DNA of 8,294 bases from Pseudopedobacter sp045629485 (lineage in GTDB: Bacteria; Bacteroidota; Bacteroidia; Sphingobacteriales; Sphingobacteriaceae), in assembly GCA_045629485.1 (NCBI GenBank), contig JAZQRF010000231.1:1-8294 (forward strand). Reading direction: 5' to 3'. The notes beneath the pieces are model-generated. The model worked only from the letters and a program-made list of their open reading frames with translations. It ran no database searches and had not been told where the DNA came from. The translations under genes were made by a program, and so were the position numbers. Each line of letters opens with the position of its first letter. Positions within the stretch are counted from its first letter, which is position 1. Shown here piece after piece: positions 1 through 7,063 of the stretch.

Positions 1-99
1 TGCTAAATCAAAATAAGGAGACTTTTTATTTTCTGGCTCTGGTAATGTAACCAGTATACTTTTCACTTTGCTTTTTCTGTCTTGCAATTGAGAGTGCAT
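1..99 (-). CDS. hemD: Uroporphyrinogen-III synthase, N-terminal 33 codons (gene runs off the window)
   Basis: An open frame starts with ATG at 97-99 and continues through position 1 with no stop. The visible protein contains KSILVTLPEPENKKSPYFDLA around residues 13-33. This resembles the N-terminus of Bacteroidota uroporphyrinogen-III synthases, which typically open with a 'KSILVSQPKP...SPYFDLA'-type stretch. The family closes the linear tetrapyrrole hydroxymethylbilane to uroporphyrinogen III in the cytoplasm, the branch point to haem, sirohaem and cobalamin. The gene begins 9 bp after the DUF4271 stop codon on the same strand, so it is probably co-transcribed. No Shine-Dalgarno sequence is visible; the upstream bases are A/T only, as is common in Bacteroidota. 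The call rests on a short N-terminal match plus gene order, so it is probable rather than certain. Confidence 0.75.
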   Translation of the reverse strand, partial: MHSQLQDRKSKVKSILVTLPEPENKKSPYFDLA

Positions 100-108
100 A
101 AAATTTTA

Positions 109-1080
109 CTATATGTTAAGCGCTTTGATGATTACAATAATCGGGCATATTTCAAGAGCACAAAGATAGAGAATTAAATAAAACTTTGAAAGCCTGTAAT
201 TTGCCAGAATTTGGACCAGTATTCTGGTAAACTGTAAAACAAAAACTATGGCGGTTATGACCAATCCTGCTAACAAAATCCAATTATTTTCCTGAAAATA
301 TGTTAAAATTAAACTTAGCGTAAGCGGTATAAAAAATAAAGAGAGATTAAAAAAGGATAAATAAATCACATTAATATAATCAGATATCATCCTGTATAGC
401 TCGAACATGTACGCAATAAATCTCAACATTAAGATCTTAAATCCAAGAAAAAACGCAAAGAAAAATGTTATTGTAAGAAACAAGCTAAAACCGGAAACTC
501 TAAATGTTAAAGACAGCTTTTGAAACAGGACATAGAGAAACAGTCCTATCAAGAATGAAAAAATAATATAAGAAAACAAGAAATACCATGAACTAAATAT
601 ATTATCTTCTTTATTTATCTGACCCAGAATTCTGTTATCATAAAATGCCTGAAATATGGTATCCATTTGCTTTTTGAAAACAATTCTGACCGCACTAAAT
701 GCAAGCACCAGCACCAGCATCACCATCAGCACCCAGGATGGCTGTCTTGGAACAGGTTTACCCATCCCATAATCTGATTTTTTCTTTACCGCTCCAGCCT
801 GTTTTATCAAAGAAGTAATATCTTTTGTTATATACTTCTCGAGCATTTGCTCTACAAACTGGTTTGGCCTTAAAGGGTCTGGTTTTACATAAGCCCACGT
901 TAAAGAATCCCGCAGATGTCTGGCTTTTGCTTCTGCTACAGTATCTATAACATAGATTTTCCGTGGTTTATATTGTACGGCTGCTGAATCTTGTTTTACT
1001 GAAACTGAATCAGTTTGTGCCACAACCTTAACAATTGTGCACAATACCAGCAAATACAAAAACAGCAACTTTAACCTCAT
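109..1080 (-). CDS. DUF4271 family multi-pass membrane protein
   Basis: The 323-residue protein starts at ATG 1078-1080 and stops at TAG 109-111. Residues 1-21 look like a signal peptide ending VVAQ. Residues 22-112 are hydrophilic and should lie outside the cytoplasm. From about residue 114 there are some six hydrophobic segments: 115-135, 164-187, 197-218, 236-260, 267-287 and 299-318. The C-terminus, with YLILYLCALEICPIIVI, fits DUF4271, a Bacteroidota family of unknown function. There are no catalytic motifs that I recognise. The gene starts 2 bp after the stop of the Omp85-like gene and ends 9 bp before hemD, so the three are likely one transcription unit. A role in the cell envelope is only an inference from the topology and the outer-membrane neighbour. 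The family call is fairly firm; the function is unknown. Confidence 0.85.
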   Translation of the reverse strand: MRLKLLFLYLLVLCTIVKVVAQTDSVSVKQDSAAVQYKPRKIYVIDTVAEAKARHLRDSLTWAYVKPDPLRPNQFVEQMLEKYITKDITSLIKQAGAVKKKSDYGMGKPVPRQPSWVLMVMLVLVLAFSAVRIVFKKQMDTIFQAFYDNRILGQINKEDNIFSSWYFLFSYIIFSFLIGLFLYVLFQKLSLTFRVSGFSLFLTITFFFAFFLGFKILMLRFIAYMFELYRMISDYINVIYLSFFNLSLFFIPLTLSLILTYFQENNWILLAGLVITAIVFVLQFTRILVQILANYRLSKFYLILYLCALEICPIIVIIKALNI

Positions 1081-1082
1081 AT

Positions 1083-2786
1083 TTAAAAATAACTGGTAAT
1101 CCCAAAATGGATCTTACCTTTCTGCAAATCTAAAGGAATATTTTTTTGTTTCCCCATGGCATAGCTTAAAGAAAGTAAACCTGCCTTTGTTTGGAAGGTA
1201 AAGCCGGCGCCAAAACCAAAAGGATAGCTCACATCGCTGATATTTCCAAGTAATTGATCAACCACTGCCTGATCGTAAAAAAGATTTAAATACGAACGCT
1301 CTTCAACGAAATATCTATATTCTAAGGTTTGGATAGAAAAAGACTTTGCTAAAATAGATTGTTCATCAAATCCACGAAAGGTTTTAAAACCTCCTATTCT
1401 AAAAACCTCGTTTTCATACAGACTCTTTCCTGTTAAAAAAGAAGAAAGATTGTGCAAATATAAAACTGATTTGGACGATAGTTTCAGGTAATAATTTAGG
1501 TCTGTAAAAACTTTAAACTGATTGCTTTTGCTTTCATTATCTTGAGCCAGTGTGTCGCGTAACCTCCTGCTTCCAACACCAAAGGAGGCGTTTATTTTAA
1601 ATCCGCTAAGTGGAATGATACTATTATCCAAGCGCTGTATATTCCCCTGCAAGCCATAGAATTGTGTAGAAATATCACCAATGTTGTTTTGCTGTCCTGC
1701 AGTTGTATTATTGGAAATGGTATTACCGGTAAATCTTTCTGCAAAAAATCCCAAAGATTTATCAGCGCTATAATTATAAACAAAGGCCAACCTGGCATTT
1801 ACATTTAAAAAACTGGTATCTCTTTTAAAGAAAGAAAAATCCGTTTCTATTCCTATTTGAGTGTTTAAAATATAAGGATAATCAAACTGAAGGTTTAATT
1901 CCTGAGATTGCCCGGGCAATCCCCGATAATTAAAATCAATCGTTTCGGCTTGCTTTAGAGCATTTTGAAGTTTCAATTTAAAATCACCGGTTAATTGTAA
2001 TTTACCGGTGCCGGGATTGGGCAAAAAACCAATAAGGCCATCAAATTGATTTGCATTTTCTTTATCCAGGAAGATATTAATCTTTGCTTTCTCTCCGCTA
2101 AAAACAATTTCTGGTTTCTTCACCTGCTTCACAAAAGCTAGTTCATCAAGTCTTTTACCAATTAAACTTACTTTATATTCATTATAGTTATCTTCAGTTT
2201 TAAGCCCTAGATACGCATTAATAAAGCTCTCGCTCATCTTGGCAGACCCTACTAACCTTATCGTATCAATGGTAATTTGTTTACCAGGATTGCTGTGAAT
2301 AAAAGAAGATATAGCATTATTTTTAATAGAAATACTGTCTAACCAAACCTGGGCAAAGGGATAACCATTATCCTCATACCAAATGAGTAACTGCTCTTTT
2401 AGTAGATTGATATCGTTGATGCTGAAACTCTGGTTTTGGAAAAACTTTTCCCTGAACTTAATATCAGAAAGAATATAAGGCTGGATATTCCCATTTTTCA
2501 CATAAGAAGATTTAAATCGTTCTCCAACAAAAAATTCAACAGTTAATACATTTTTCTGCCAATTGGCCTGTCGAATCTCCGCATAGAAATAACCCGAAAA
2601 GTGAAGTTTGTTGATTATTTCATCAACTTCCGCTATAGCAGAAAGAGAATCTGTAAAAGAGGTTTTATATTTTATAGATAAACCTTTGGGTATTCCTGTA
2701 CAATTCAATCGATAAGGCTCTACAGTAGTTTGTCCAACCGCAGCAAAGCCTTGTATCAAGAAAAAGAGTAAAAGACATTTTAACAT
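1083..2786 (-). CDS. Omp85/BamA-TamA-like outer-membrane beta-barrel protein with POTRA domains
   Basis: I prefer the ATG at 2784-2786 (567 residues); a GTG directly before it at 2787-2789 would add one residue. Residues 1-19 form a signal peptide ending FAAVGQ. Residues ~45-240 hold POTRA-like repeats; the clearest are ~112-155, with LLIWYEDNGYPFAQVWL, and ~170-242, starting ITIDTIRLVGSAK. From ~247 to the end the protein alternates polar and hydrophobic strands as in a 16-stranded barrel. Near residue 464 comes RIGGFKTFRGF, matching the (V/F)RGF motif of Omp85 loop 6. The C-terminus is aromatic (TSYF), as usual for outer-membrane barrels. Family members insert or export proteins across the outer membrane (BamA, TamA, FhaC/ShlB). 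At under 570 residues this is much shorter than BamA of the same phylum, so it is probably an accessory paralogue. Substrate unknown. It is the first gene of a likely operon with DUF4271 and hemD. Confidence 0.88.
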   Translation of the reverse strand: MLKCLLLFFLIQGFAAVGQTTVEPYRLNCTGIPKGLSIKYKTSFTDSLSAIAEVDEIINKLHFSGYFYAEIRQANWQKNVLTVEFFVGERFKSSYVKNGNIQPYILSDIKFREKFFQNQSFSINDINLLKEQLLIWYEDNGYPFAQVWLDSISIKNNAISSFIHSNPGKQITIDTIRLVGSAKMSESFINAYLGLKTEDNYNEYKVSLIGKRLDELAFVKQVKKPEIVFSGEKAKINIFLDKENANQFDGLIGFLPNPGTGKLQLTGDFKLKLQNALKQAETIDFNYRGLPGQSQELNLQFDYPYILNTQIGIETDFSFFKRDTSFLNVNARLAFVYNYSADKSLGFFAERFTGNTISNNTTAGQQNNIGDISTQFYGLQGNIQRLDNSIIPLSGFKINASFGVGSRRLRDTLAQDNESKSNQFKVFTDLNYYLKLSSKSVLYLHNLSSFLTGKSLYENEVFRIGGFKTFRGFDEQSILAKSFSIQTLEYRYFVEERSYLNLFYDQAVVDQLLGNISDVSYPFGFGAGFTFQTKAGLLSLSYAMGKQKNIPLDLQKGKIHFGITSYF

Positions 2787-2787
2787 C

Positions 2788-2815
2788 ACCTATTTATAAT
2801 AGCGTAAAAATAGGT
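2788..2815. promoter_or_regulatory. Hairpin covering the start region of the Omp85-like gene
   Basis: ACCTATTT at 2788-2795 and AAATAGGT at 2808-2815 are perfect 8-bp inverted arms around a 12-nt loop. On the transcribed (minus) strand the 3' arm contains AGGT right before the GTG/ATG start. The stem would pair the only purine-rich, ribosome-binding-like bases there. It could act as a 5'-UTR structure limiting translation or as a protein-binding palindrome. The arms are short and AT-rich, so chance is possible. Confidence 0.35.
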
Positions 2816-2840
2816 TTTTGAAACTAAACACGAACTTTAA

Positions 2841-2928
2841 TTAACCACAAAGGACACAAAGGTTTTTCACGAAGCAAACCATTAAGGCTTTGCAAACTTG
2901 GTGGATTCTTTGTGTACTCTGTGGTTAG
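2841..2928. repeat. Imperfect inverted repeat between nrdJ and the Omp85-like gene
   Basis: The 21-bp arms at 2841-2861 (TTAACCACAAAGG...) and 2908-2928 (...CTCTGTGGTTAG) are reverse complements at 18 of 21 positions. Inside is a smaller hairpin with GCAAA at 2874-2878 and TTTGC at 2889-2893. The whole 88-bp unit lies about 20 bp past the nrdJ stop and 50 bp before the next gene. It could fold in RNA as a terminator-like or 3'-stabilising structure for nrdJ. There is no U-tract, so it is not a classic intrinsic terminator. The sequence type (AACCACA...ACACAAAG) and layout also suggest a small interspersed palindromic element, which needs copy-number data to confirm. Confidence 0.6.
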
Positions 2929-2949
2929 TGGTCCTCTAAATTTTCAAGC

Positions 2950-5508
2950 TTATCCACATTTAGAAGAGCCACAGTCTTTACAGCTTAAGCATCCTTCCTG
3001 GTAATAAAGATTGGTAGAATTACAATTAGAACATTTATGTTTTTTCACTTCTACCCCATCAGGGATATAACGTTTTAATGCTCTTGCCACCCCATTTTTC
3101 CAGGTATTAATCGCTTCATCCAATTGCAGACTATTGATCAAATCAACCACCTTTTCGATGGCCATTCCGTGTCTTAGCGTACTGGAAATTAGTTTAGCGT
3201 AGTTCCAATACTCCGGATTAAATTTATAAGATAAACCTTCTATCGTAGTTTTATGACCGCGTTTATTTTTATACTGAAAATCGTATCGGGAATTGCCGTC
3301 AGCATCGCGATTCTTAATAATCAAACCCTCATTCACCCATCTTGGAATAAGTATTCCGTCCTCATCATCAGCAAAACCAGTGAAAATTTCATATGGCTTT
3401 CCATCAATTAAGCCAATAAACGCTATCCATTTATCTTTGCTGTTTTGGAATCTCACCACATCGGCCTCTAAAGTGGTTGGCCTGGTTACCGGGAATACAG
3501 TTGATATAGTCTCTTCTTCTTGCTTGGTTTCTGTGTTAGAAATTAATACCCCTGATCGTGAACCATCACGGTAAACGGTTACCCCTTTACATCCTGATTT
3601 CCATGCCTGAAGATATAATTCTCCAACCACTTCTTCTGTAACATCGGCCGGCATATTAATCGTAACACTTATAGAATGATCTACCCATTTCTGAATATCG
3701 CCCTGCATTTTTACCTTCTTAAGGTAATCTACATCATTAGAGGTAGATTTATAGTAGGGTGATTTTTCTACCAGGCTATCAATTTCTTCCTGCGAATAGT
3801 TTTTTGTAACATCATAACCGTTTATTTCCATCCACTGTTTAAACCGGTGGTGGAACACTACGTATTCTTCCCACGAATCTCCAATTTCATCAACAAAATC
3901 TACACGCACATCCTTATCACCCGGATTTACTTTTCTTCTTCTTTTATAAACTGGCATAAACACCGGCTCGATTCCCGAGCTGGTTTGCGACATTAAACTT
4001 GTGGTGCCTGTAGGAGCAATGGTTAATAAGGCGATATTTCTTCTTCCATGCTCCAGCATTTCGTAATAAAGCTTTGCATCGGCTTCTTTTAAACGCAGAA
4101 TAAAAGGGTTATTTTTTTCGCGGTCAGCATCAAAAATAGTAAATGCACCACGCTCTTTAGCCGTATGCACCGAAGCCCTGTAAGCTTCGATAGCAATGGT
4201 TTTATGAATTTCAACAGCAAATGCCGATCCTTCATCACTTCCGTAACGCAATCCCATGGCAGCAAGCATATCGCCCTCGGCGGTAATGCCTATTCCTGTT
4301 CTTCTGCCCTCGTAAGCTTTGGTTTTGATGTTTTTCCAAAGATTTTTTTCTGTTCTTTTGATTTCCTCATCTTCCGGATCAGCATCAATTTTTTCCAGGA
4401 TAGCATCTATTTTTTCTAATTCCAGGTCAATAATATCATCCATGATACGCTGTGCAGCATGAATATGTTTTTTGAAAAGCGCCCAGTTAAACTTCGCTTC
4501 TTGAGTAAAAGGATTTTCAACATACGAGAACAGGTTAATGGCCAATAAACGGCAAGAATCGTATGGACACAGGGGTATTTCTCCGCATGGGTTGGTAGAA
4601 ACGGTTTTGTAACCCAAATCTGCATAACAATCCGGCACCGAATCACGAATGATGGTATCCCAAAATAAGATACCGGGCTCGGCAGAACGCCATGCATTAT
4701 GCACTATTTTTTTCCATAAAGATTGTGGGTCAATTTCTTTTTTATAAACCGCCTTACCTTCTATTGGATATTGTTGCTGGTAAGGAAGGCCAGACTCTAC
4801 AGCCTGCATAAATGCATCATCTATACGAACAGAAACATTTGCACCAGTAACTTTACCCTGTTCCATTTTGGCATCTATGAAATCTTCGGCATCAGGATGT
4901 TTTATCGAAACAGAAAGCATTAGAGCGCCTCTTCTTCCGTCTTGTGCTACCTCGCGGGTAGAATTAGAGAAACGCTCCATAAAAGGGACAATGCCGGTAG
5001 ACGTTAAAGCAGAATTTTTAACAGGCGAACCTTTGGGGCGAATGTGCGATAAATCGTGGCCAACCCCTCCACGCCTTTTCATGAGCTGAACCTGCTCCTG
5101 GTCTATCTTCATGATTCCACCATAAGAATCGCCACCGCCTTCGTTACCAATTACAAAGCAATTGGAAAGAGATGCGATTTGGTATGGATTACCTATCCCC
5201 GTCATTGGGCTTCCCTGCGGAATAATGTATTTAAAATCGCGTAGTAAGTCTAGAATCTCCTCCTCCGAAAGCGGATTCGGATAGCGTTGTTCTATCCTGG
5301 AAATCTCCGAAGCAATTCTGGCATGCATATCCTCCGGGCTTTTTTCAAAAAGATTCCCATACGAATCTTTCAAAGCATATTTATTTACCCAAACTCTGGC
5401 TGCTAAATCGTCACCCTTAAAATATATTAATGAGGCTTGATAAGCTTCCTCAGAAGTATAGGTGGCTTTCTTTATTGATTCGTTTATGATTTCCATATTT
5501 GATTCCAT
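2950..5508 (-). CDS. nrdJ: Adenosylcobalamin-dependent (class II) ribonucleoside-diphosphate reductase
   Basis: This 852-residue cytoplasmic enzyme reduces ribonucleotides to deoxyribonucleotides using coenzyme B12 as radical source, so it works with or without oxygen. Compared with the Thermotoga class II enzyme, the active-site set is complete: C117 (in SNCFVIGN) and C319, 11 residues after C308, are the redox pair; C308 in NPCGEI is the thiyl-radical cysteine; N306 and E310 complete the site. PTGTTS at 499-504 is the substrate-phosphate loop. Residues ~676-815 form a TSCPD-type accessory domain (RPTTLEADVV, DGKPYEIF). The tail has C826, C829, C840, C843, C846 and C851, a zinc-ribbon-like or redox-relay segment. 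The start is ATG at 5506-5508 (MESNMEII); a second ATG at 5494-5496 is possible, because a promoter-like box lies very close upstream. It stands alone with 262 bp upstream and a large inverted repeat downstream, so it is probably transcribed singly. No cobalamin riboswitch is visible. Confidence 0.96.
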   Translation of the reverse strand: MESNMEIINESIKKATYTSEEAYQASLIYFKGDDLAARVWVNKYALKDSYGNLFEKSPEDMHARIASEISRIEQRYPNPLSEEEILDLLRDFKYIIPQGSPMTGIGNPYQIASLSNCFVIGNEGGGDSYGGIMKIDQEQVQLMKRRGGVGHDLSHIRPKGSPVKNSALTSTGIVPFMERFSNSTREVAQDGRRGALMLSVSIKHPDAEDFIDAKMEQGKVTGANVSVRIDDAFMQAVESGLPYQQQYPIEGKAVYKKEIDPQSLWKKIVHNAWRSAEPGILFWDTIIRDSVPDCYADLGYKTVSTNPCGEIPLCPYDSCRLLAINLFSYVENPFTQEAKFNWALFKKHIHAAQRIMDDIIDLELEKIDAILEKIDADPEDEEIKRTEKNLWKNIKTKAYEGRRTGIGITAEGDMLAAMGLRYGSDEGSAFAVEIHKTIAIEAYRASVHTAKERGAFTIFDADREKNNPFILRLKEADAKLYYEMLEHGRRNIALLTIAPTGTTSLMSQTSSGIEPVFMPVYKRRRKVNPGDKDVRVDFVDEIGDSWEEYVVFHHRFKQWMEINGYDVTKNYSQEEIDSLVEKSPYYKSTSNDVDYLKKVKMQGDIQKWVDHSISVTINMPADVTEEVVGELYLQAWKSGCKGVTVYRDGSRSGVLISNTETKQEEETISTVFPVTRPTTLEADVVRFQNSKDKWIAFIGLIDGKPYEIFTGFADDEDGILIPRWVNEGLIIKNRDADGNSRYDFQYKNKRGHKTTIEGLSYKFNPEYWNYAKLISSTLRHGMAIEKVVDLINSLQLDEAINTWKNGVARALKRYIPDGVEVKKHKCSNCNSTNLYYQEGCLSCKDCGSSKCG

Positions 5509-5770
5509 TTTATAGTCATCAAATCTACCAAATATTTCAACTTAAAAAGACAGAAAAACACAAAAGTTTTCAAAAAAAAATAACAATTTACTATATATCA
5601 ATATGTTAATTATTTTTGAGATTAAAAAAGTTGACAAAAATAACATAGCAAATTTTAATGCTCACCAAAATATAATTAACATATGACAACAATTGAATAT
5701 AAGCATCTTATCGTAAATTAAGTCACAACACTTCCTACCGGTGTACAAAATAAAATACCCGTTTCATCAT
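5509..5770. other. AT-rich spacer upstream of nrdJ with a 13-bp inverted repeat
   Basis: No gene or RNA gene is visible here. ATATGTTAATTAT at 5601-5613 and its exact reverse complement ATAATTAACATAT at 5672-5684 flank 58 nt. Just beside the first arm, TACTATATAT at 5589-5598 matches the left half and core of the NrdR box consensus (acaCwAtATaTwGtgt) but lacks the right half. Two TAnnTTTG-type promoter boxes read toward nrdJ. The deacetylase gene ends at 5771, and I find no convincing terminator after it. The region is the likely control region of nrdJ, though no single site is proven. Confidence 0.45.
5520..5527 (-). promoter_or_regulatory. Candidate Bacteroidota -7 promoter box for nrdJ
   Basis: On the minus strand this reads TAGATTTG, a full match to the Bacteroidota -7 consensus TAnnTTTG. 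It lies 11 nt before the annotated ATG, giving a 5' UTR of only a few bases; with the ATG at 5496 the leader would be about 20 nt. I see no TTG at the expected -33 distance. A second match, TATTTTTG on the minus strand at 5635-5642, would give a leader of about 120 nt. Either could be chance in DNA this AT-rich. Confidence 0.3.
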
Positions 5771-6556
5771 TTAATTACTTTGAACTTTATTCATATCAAC
5801 AGCTATTTTCATAGCTTCATTAACATTAATATAACTATTCAAATCTTTGAGTGAAATTACCTTAAATTTATTATCTGATAAATATTGAAGGTATTCTTTA
5901 AACAATTCTGGTGGAGTATTTACCCATGGATGCTCAATATCAGGTACGCCATGAATAGTTAGAACTACTATCTTTCCATTTTGAGCTTCATTAAAGGTCG
6001 ACATAATGAGTTCTTTGTTGGTAGCATTCGTAGCCCAGCTAGGCACAAGAAGGGGGTTGTCTGTTAGTGGATCATAAGCTCTGCTTCCACCTGAACGACC
6101 AAACTTATATCCTTTCTCCTTCAAAGTTTCCAGTACAGAGAGATTGAAATCATAACCGGGATATGCAAAGTTTAACGACTTTTTAATACCTAATGAGTCA
6201 AATTTGTTTTCAATGTAATCCAGCTCTTCTATAAACTGTGATTTGGATAATTTACTAGGTGCTGCATGAGATCTGGTATGATTAGCTACTTCAAATCCCA
6301 TTCTATCCAATTTTTTAATTTGTTGCCAGTTCATGTATAAACTATCTCTAAAATTAGAGGGGAATTCGCATACAAAAAAGGTGGCACCAAATCCAAATTG
6401 CTTTAACAATGGAGCAACATTTGTATAATGGCTTACTGTTGCATCATCAAAAGTTAGTACAATTAGATTATTAGGGATTTGCTTTTTCAAAATCTGACCA
6501 TTTCCATAAAGACTAACAGAAAGTATCAATAGAAGAAGGGTTATTTTTTTCATCAT
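5771..6556 (-). CDS. Secreted polysaccharide deacetylase (NodB-homology, carbohydrate esterase 4-like)
   Basis: The 261-residue protein begins MMKK (two adjacent ATGs at 6554-6556 and 6551-6553). Residues 1-20 are a signal peptide ending SLYGNG, with no lipobox cysteine, so it is probably periplasmic or secreted. The NodB fold follows: LTFDDA at 34-39 gives the catalytic-base and metal aspartates (D37, D38); HTRSH at 93-97 is the His-x-x-x-His metal site; AYPGY at 131-135 is motif 3, lacking the usual arginine; TIHG at 200-203 supplies the motif-5 histidine H202. The family removes N- or O-acetyl groups from amino sugars in polysaccharides or peptidoglycan with a divalent metal. The real substrate cannot be told from the sequence. 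It is not clearly in an operon: 262 bp separate it from nrdJ and there is no intact gene directly upstream. No Bacteroidota -7 box stands out upstream. Confidence 0.92.
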   Translation of the reverse strand: MMKKITLLLLILSVSLYGNGQILKKQIPNNLIVLTFDDATVSHYTNVAPLLKQFGFGATFFVCEFPSNFRDSLYMNWQQIKKLDRMGFEVANHTRSHAAPSKLSKSQFIEELDYIENKFDSLGIKKSLNFAYPGYDFNLSVLETLKEKGYKFGRSGGSRAYDPLTDNPLLVPSWATNATNKELIMSTFNEAQNGKIVVLTIHGVPDIEHPWVNTPPELFKEYLQYLSDNKFKVISLKDLNSYINVNEAMKIAVDMNKVQSN

Positions 6557-6578
6557 TATTAATTATTAAGATCAATAT

Positions 6579-6608
6579 ATTTCATTGTTTTACGCTATCA
6601 TTTCATTG
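6579..6608. repeat. 9-bp direct repeat upstream of the deacetylase gene
   Basis: ATTTCATTG occurs at 6579-6587 and again at 6600-6608. The copies are 21 bp apart start to start, about two turns of DNA, and lie 23 to 52 bp upstream of the deacetylase start. This spacing would suit a dimeric regulator or cooperative binding. The second copy overlaps the end of a coding remnant, so it may also be coincidence. Confidence 0.3.
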
Positions 6609-6698
6609 CCATTGCAGGTACGTAAAGCCGATTTTTAATTTGTAATTTTCGTAATCCTGTGGAACACTTAAGCTAGTTTTTAACTCTTCCAATTTAAG
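6603..6698 (-). pseudogene. Possible C-terminal coding remnant (31 codons)
   Basis: A minus-strand frame without a start codon, bounded upstream by a TGA at 6699-6701, encodes 31 residues ending SVPQDYENYKLKIGFTYL plus QWQ and a stop. Its amino-acid mix (Y, K, alternating polar and hydrophobic) looks more like protein than random AT-rich DNA. I do not recognise a family. It could be the tail of a gene truncated by the repeat-like DNA just upstream, or chance. Confidence 0.25.
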
Positions 6699-6708
6699 TC
6701 AATTTTAT

Positions 6709-6771
6709 CTGCTAGTCCGTCTTAAACAAATCTCAGCCGTCGCTCCATTCTCACGAAACTCTTATTAGCAG
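6709..6771. repeat. 63-bp segment bounded by 6-bp inverted repeat, REP/MITE-like candidate
   Basis: CTGCTA at 6709-6714 and TAGCAG at 6766-6771 are perfect inverted ends. The interior (for example TCTCAGCCGTCGCTCC at 6731-6746) is richer in G and C than its flanks. It lies in the non-coding stretch next to a second element of similar size at 6963-7020. The arms are short, so only a genome-wide copy count would establish it as a mobile or repetitive unit. Confidence 0.3.
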
Positions 6772-6795
6772 TATACTAATTTATTTTTCTGCACA

Positions 6796-6962
6796 TTACA
6801 TTTTGTTAATATACCAATTAACTGCCTTTCGTTCTTCTTCTTTTATAAATTGATCTTTAGCTTTATTGTATTTATTTCCATCATGCCATTCCTTTGATTT
6901 AAGCTCTTCTTTTAATTTTTGATACTCGTTTTTTATCTCGGGTGTTTCCTTTGTTATCTGTT
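6796..6962 (-). pseudogene. Start-less C-terminal gene remnant, lysine-rich
   Basis: A minus-strand frame ending at TAA 6796-6798 encodes about 55 residues, running from KQITKETPEIKNEYQKLKEE to KEEERKAVNWYINKM. It is charged and helix-prone, with coding-like codon use. There is no usable ATG, GTG or TTG near its upstream end; the frame runs into a 58-bp inverted-repeat element and reaches a TAG at 7018-7020. I read it as the 3' end of a gene whose 5' part was lost or replaced at the element boundary. I do not recognise the family. Short orphan C-termini of this kind can come from modular secreted proteins, but nothing here shows that. Confidence 0.4.
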
Positions 6963-7020
6963 TAGGCTTTGTGAAGATGGCGGACAGAAAGCACTTTACT
7001 GTTGCCCGGCATAAAGCCTA
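6963..7020. repeat. 58-bp palindromic element with 8-bp terminal inverted repeats
   Basis: TAGGCTTT at 6963-6970 and AAAGCCTA at 7013-7020 are perfect inverted ends. The interior is GC-richer than its surroundings and can form a second imperfect hairpin, with GGACAG near 6982-6987 facing CTGTT near 6999-7003 around AAAGCACTTT. Size, inverted ends and internal stem fit a REP-like or miniature mobile unit. Its inner edge coincides with the point where a coding remnant loses its 5' end. Confidence 0.5.
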
Positions 7021-7063
7021 GTTAAATGTAGAAAATTTCGAGAACAACGGTACCTGCCATTTT

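Noticed and set aside
1592..1798. 68-codon minus-strand frame within the Omp85-like gene
   Set aside because: It overlaps the barrel domain in another frame and shows no protein-like features of its own.
3293..3574. Plus-strand open frames inside nrdJ (also at 4165-4419, 4723-4923, 4868-5089 and 5056-5244)
   Set aside because: They are antisense shadows of a strongly supported gene, with no recognisable domains or start signals.
5509..5770. Cobalamin riboswitch before nrdJ
   Set aside because: No B12-box-like conserved core or long structured GC-containing leader is visible; the spacer is simple AT-rich DNA.
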